From assembly GCA_023387335.1 (NCBI GenBank), contig JAEWIF010000003.1:62001-126000 (forward strand): DNA of 64,000 bases, given 5' to 3'. The DNA is from Pseudomonadota bacterium (GTDB lineage: Bacteria; Pseudomonadota; Gammaproteobacteria; Burkholderiales; Burkholderiaceae_C). Shown here one piece after another: positions 61,396-64,000 of the stretch (position 1 is the first letter of the stretch; the number at the start of each line of letters is the position of its first letter). The translations under genes and the position numbers were made by a program. The notes under the pieces are model-generated. The model had not been told where the DNA came from and ran no database searches. It worked only from the letters and a program-made list of their open reading frames with translations.

Positions 61396-62387
61396 GCGAA
61401 GTCGCGCCCTGGATCCGCGAGCAGGCCGAGACCCTGCTCGCGCAACGCGGCCACGCCTGGCTGCTTTCCGGGCCGTCGGGCCTGGGCCAGTACGCGCTGG
61501 CGCTGGAACTGGTGCGGGCCTGGCTGTGCGAGCAGCCGACGCCGCAGGGCGCCTGCGGCGCGTGCGGCAGCTGCCACGCCGTCGAGGTCCGCACGCACGC
61601 CGACCTGGCCGTGCTGATGCCCGAAACGCAGATGCAGGCCCTGGGCTGGCCGCTGCCGGAAAAGGCGCAGCAGGAACTGGACGACAAGAAGCGCAAGCCG
61701 AGCCGCGAGATCCGCGTCGAGGCGATGCGAGATGCCATCGAGTTCGCCCAGCGCACCAGCGCCCGCGGGCGCGGCAAGGCGGTGCTGGTCTATCCGGCCG
61801 AGCGCATGAACACCGTGACGGCCAACGCGTTGCTCAAGACGCTCGAGGAGCCGCCGGGCGACGTGCGTTTCGTGCTGGCCACCGAGGCGGCGCACCAGCT
61901 GCTGCCCACCATCCGCAGCCGGTGCCTGGGCCACACCATGCACTGGCCGCAACCGGCGCAGAGCGAAAACTGGCTGGCGGGGCAGGGCGTGCCGTCGGGC
62001 GACGTGCCGGTGCTGCTGCGCGCGGCGGGCGGACGGCCTGAAGAAGCGCTGTCGCTGGCGCGGGCGGGCCGCAGCGCCAAGGCCTGGTCGCAGCTGCCGC
62101 GCGCCATCGCGCGCGGCGACGTCTCCGCGCTGGCCGAATGCACGCCGTCGGAGGCCATCGATTTGCTGCAGAAGGTCTGCCACGACCTGCTGGCGGCCCG
62201 CGCCGGCGCGTCGCCCCGGTTCTTCGACGCGGCCGACCTGCCCCGGGCCGGCAGCTACGAGTCGCTCACCACGTGGTGGCGCGAACTCGCGTTGGAGCAA
62301 AAAACGTCGGAACACCCGTTCAACGCCGGCCTCATGCTGGAATCGCTTGTGAGCCGCGCGAGGTCGGCCCTACACTCGCCGGGCTGA
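61392..62387 (+). CDS. holB: DNA polymerase III subunit delta'
   Basis: This 331-residue clamp-loader subunit has a modified Walker A (GPSGLGQYALA, where the usual Lys is Gln) and a zinc-binding CGACGSCHAVE cluster. A sensor region has NALLKTLEEPPGDVRFVL and TIRSRCLG (SRC motif). Loss of the Walker lysine is common in delta', which is often not an ATPase. It overlaps tmk and lies 10 nt before pilZ. Confidence 0.96.
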   Translation: MSEVAPWIREQAETLLAQRGHAWLLSGPSGLGQYALALELVRAWLCEQPTPQGACGACGSCHAVEVRTHADLAVLMPETQMQALGWPLPEKAQQELDDKKRKPSREIRVEAMRDAIEFAQRTSARGRGKAVLVYPAERMNTVTANALLKTLEEPPGDVRFVLATEAAHQLLPTIRSRCLGHTMHWPQPAQSENWLAGQGVPSGDVPVLLRAAGGRPEEALSLARAGRSAKAWSQLPRAIARGDVSALAECTPSEAIDLLQKVCHDLLAARAGASPRFFDAADLPRAGSYESLTTWWRELALEQKTSEHPFNAGLMLESLVSRARSALHSPG

Positions 62388-62397
62388 TCCGCCACCC

Positions 62398-62754
62398 ATG
62401 AGCACGCCCTCCGCCCCCCGTCCCAGCGTCATCCAGCTCGCCATCAAGGAGAAGGCGGCGCTGTACGCGGCATACATCCCGCTGTTCGCGGACGGCGGCG
62501 TGTTCATCCCGACGACGCGCGACTACAAGCTGGGCGACGACGTCTACGTGCTGCTGTCGCTGCCGGACGATCCCCAGCGCTACCCGGTGGCCGGCAAGGT
62601 CGCCTGGGTCACGCCGCCGCGCGCGGCGGCCAACCGCACCCAGGGCGTCGGCGTGCGGTTCCCGGCCGACGAGAAGTCGAAGATGCTCAAGCTCAAGATC
62701 GAGGAGGTCCTGGGCGGGCACCTGGCCTCCGAGCGGCCCACGCAGACCATCTGA
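62398..62754 (+). CDS. PilZ domain protein, type IV pilus type
   Basis: This 118-residue protein contains the PilZ fold (VIQLAIKEKAALYAAYIP, GGVFIPTTRDYKLGDDVYVL, GKVAWVTP, GVGVRFPAD), like the PilZ required for type IV pilus assembly. The RxxxR c-di-GMP-binding motif is absent, as in pilus PilZ. A TACACT hexamer at 62371-62376, inside the end of holB, could be its own -10. It follows holB by 10 nt and precedes tatD. Confidence 0.93.
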   Translation: MSTPSAPRPSVIQLAIKEKAALYAAYIPLFADGGVFIPTTRDYKLGDDVYVLLSLPDDPQRYPVAGKVAWVTPPRAAANRTQGVGVRFPADEKSKMLKLKIEEVLGGHLASERPTQTI

Positions 62755-62803
62755 CGATCCGCGCCCCGCGAGCGGCCTCGTTCCGCTGGTGCATCATCGG
62801 CGG

Positions 62804-63607
62804 ATGTTCGTCGATTCGCATTGCCACCTGAGCTTTCCTGAACTGTCCAGCCGACTGGACGAGATCCGTGCCGCCATGGCCCAGGCCCAGGTCGACCGGG
62901 CCCTCTGCATCTGCACCACGCTGGAGGAATTCGAGTCGGTCCACGCCCTGGCCCTGGCCTACGACAACTTCTGGGCCACGGTCGGCGTGCATCCCGACAA
63001 CGAAGGCATCGAGGAGCCGAGCGTCGCCAGGCTGCTGGAACTGGCGGCCCGGCCCAAGGTGGTGGCGATCGGCGAGACCGGCCTGGACTACTACCAGATG
63101 GACGAACGCAAGGGCGGCCGCGGCATCGAGGACCTGGAATGGCAGCGGGAGCGCTTCCGCACCCACATCCGGGCGGCGCGCCGGTGCGGCAAGCCGCTGG
63201 TGATCCACACGCGGGCGTCTTCGGACGACACCGTGGCGATCCTGAAGGAGGAGGGCGAGGACGGCTCCCCGGGCAGCGCCGGCGGTGTCTTCCATTGCTT
63301 CACCGAAACCGCCCAGGTGGCCCGGGCGGCGCTGGACCTGGGCTTCTACATCTCGTTCTCCGGCATCCTGACCTTCAAGAACGCCGCCGACCTGCGCGAG
63401 GTGGCGGCTTTCGTCCCGCCGGACCGGATGCTGATCGAGACCGACAGCCCGTACCTGGCCCCGGTGCCGTTCCGAGGCAAGACCAACAATCCGTCGCTGG
63501 TGCCGTACGTGGCCCGGCAGATCGCCGAGGTGCGCGGCATGGCGGTCGAGGCCGTCGGCGAGCTCACCAGCCGCAATTTCGAGCGCCTTTTCGCGGAGGC
63601 CAGATGA
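62804..63607 (+). CDS. TatD family hydrolase
   Basis: This 267-residue TIM-barrel metal-dependent hydrolase has the metal-binding DSHCHLSF at the N-terminus, GETGLDYYQMD with its Glu, VIHTRASSDD, FHCFTE and IETDSPYLAPVPFRG. TatD enzymes are DNases or quality-control hydrolases. The ATG at 62804 places DSHCHL at the expected position; a GTG five codons earlier is less likely. The next gene overlaps its stop (ATGA). Confidence 0.95.
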   Translation: MFVDSHCHLSFPELSSRLDEIRAAMAQAQVDRALCICTTLEEFESVHALALAYDNFWATVGVHPDNEGIEEPSVARLLELAARPKVVAIGETGLDYYQMDERKGGRGIEDLEWQRERFRTHIRAARRCGKPLVIHTRASSDDTVAILKEEGEDGSPGSAGGVFHCFTETAQVARAALDLGFYISFSGILTFKNAADLREVAAFVPPDRMLIETDSPYLAPVPFRGKTNNPSLVPYVARQIAEVRGMAVEAVGELTSRNFERLFAEAR

Positions 63608-64000
63608 TGAGAACTTACTTCAGATATCTGGTTTACCTCTATGTTTTTGCTTATCTTTCCGTCGCCCAAGCTGGTTCCTACGAAGACTTCTTCGCGGCCA
63701 TCAAGAAGGACGACGGTCCCGCCATCACCGAGCTGCTGCAACGCGGCTTCGACCCCAACACGCCCAGCCCGGACGGCCAGGACGGCCTGTACCTGGCGCT
63801 GCGCGACGGGTCGCTGAAGGCGGCCAACGCACTGGTCGACTGGCCCAAGACCAAGGTCGAGACGCGCAACGCCAAGGACGAGAGCCCGCTGATGATGGCG
63901 GCGCTCAAGGGCCACCTGGACATCGCCAGGAAGCTCATCGAGCGCGACGCCGACGTCAACAAGCCCGGCTGGGCGCCGCTTCATTACGCGGCCACCGGCG
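63604..64000 (+). CDS. Exported ankyrin-repeat protein, C-terminus off window
   Basis: The ATG at 63604 overlaps the tatD stop (a second ATG is at 63607). About 132 residues are visible. A hydrophobic N-terminus (YLVYLYVFAYLSVAQAG) looks like a signal peptide or anchor. Ankyrin repeats follow, with the telltale ESPLMMAALKGHLDIARKLIERDADVN and GWAPLHYAATG. The first 60 bases are much AT-richer than the rest of the window. The partner is unknown. Confidence 0.9.
   Translation, partial: MMRTYFRYLVYLYVFAYLSVAQAGSYEDFFAAIKKDDGPAITELLQRGFDPNTPSPDGQDGLYLALRDGSLKAANALVDWPKTKVETRNAKDESPLMMAALKGHLDIARKLIERDADVNKPGWAPLHYAATG

Noticed and set aside
61392..62387. Missing Walker A lysine in the delta' subunit
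   Set aside because: Loss of ATPase residues in delta' is common and is not a sign of inactivation here.

Overview
The window is a stretch of high-GC (close to 70% by eye) bacterial chromosome, densely packed with genes. The gene orders smc-zipA-ligA, map-glnD, purL and mltG-tmk-holB-pilZ-tatD, the large number of CoA-metabolism genes and the Liv-type transporter linked to an acyl-CoA ligase suggest a betaproteobacterium of the order Burkholderiales. The family is probably Comamonadaceae (Ramlibacter/Variovorax-like). That placement is inference from gene content; no rRNA gene is present to confirm it. I see no tRNA, rRNA, CRISPR array, insertion sequence or prophage, and no gene-free stretch longer than 300 bases.

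Layout. 1-12 kb holds housekeeping genes: a DUF72 protein (cut by the window edge), smc-zipA-ligA, a DUF454 protein, def, and glnD and map on the minus strand. 12-16 kb is the single-chain purL. 16-21.5 kb has a small proline-rich protein, a DUF1624 membrane protein, a RibD/DHFR-like reductase, a PpiC-type isomerase, bolA, yciB, msrB and selO.

21.5-36 kb is the most unusual part. Two signalling cassettes flank an acyl-CoA ligase and a complete livKHMGF-type ABC transporter. Cassette 1 (plus strand, 21.5-26 kb) is a LuxI/FeeM-fold acyltransferase interrupted by a frameshift at an A8 run, then a CqsS/PhcS-like membrane hybrid kinase, then a receiver-kinase fusion of PhcR type. A perfect 18-bp dyad of lux-box pattern lies upstream. 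Cassette 2 (minus strand, 33-36 kb) is an intact paralogous acyltransferase followed by a second, paralogous membrane hybrid kinase. Together they look like a duplicated cell-cell signalling system that pairs an acyl-transferase signal synthase with a six-helix membrane kinase. I do not recognise this pairing as a described system.

36-49 kb is a long plus-strand block for fatty-acid or related acyl-CoA breakdown: a hydratase/dehydrogenase fusion, an M20 peptidase, thiolase, two acyl-CoA dehydrogenases (one AidB-like), two SDRs, a PaaI-type thioesterase, an MDR oxidoreductase, a GST and finally an O6-alkylguanine methyltransferase. 49-59 kb holds a LapA-like membrane protein, tex, a patatin-like lipase, an iron-dependent alcohol dehydrogenase, an HSL-type hydrolase, a thioesterase-GNAT fusion and a Wzy/O-antigen-ligase-like protein with a C-terminal helical repeat tail. 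59-64 kb is ygfZ, mltG-tmk-holB-pilZ-tatD and the start of an ankyrin-repeat protein that runs off the end.

Many neighbours overlap by ATGA/GTGA or are separated by a few bases, so most genes lie in tight operons. Several genes with a good -10 hexamer placed 6-8 nt before the start codon may be leaderless.
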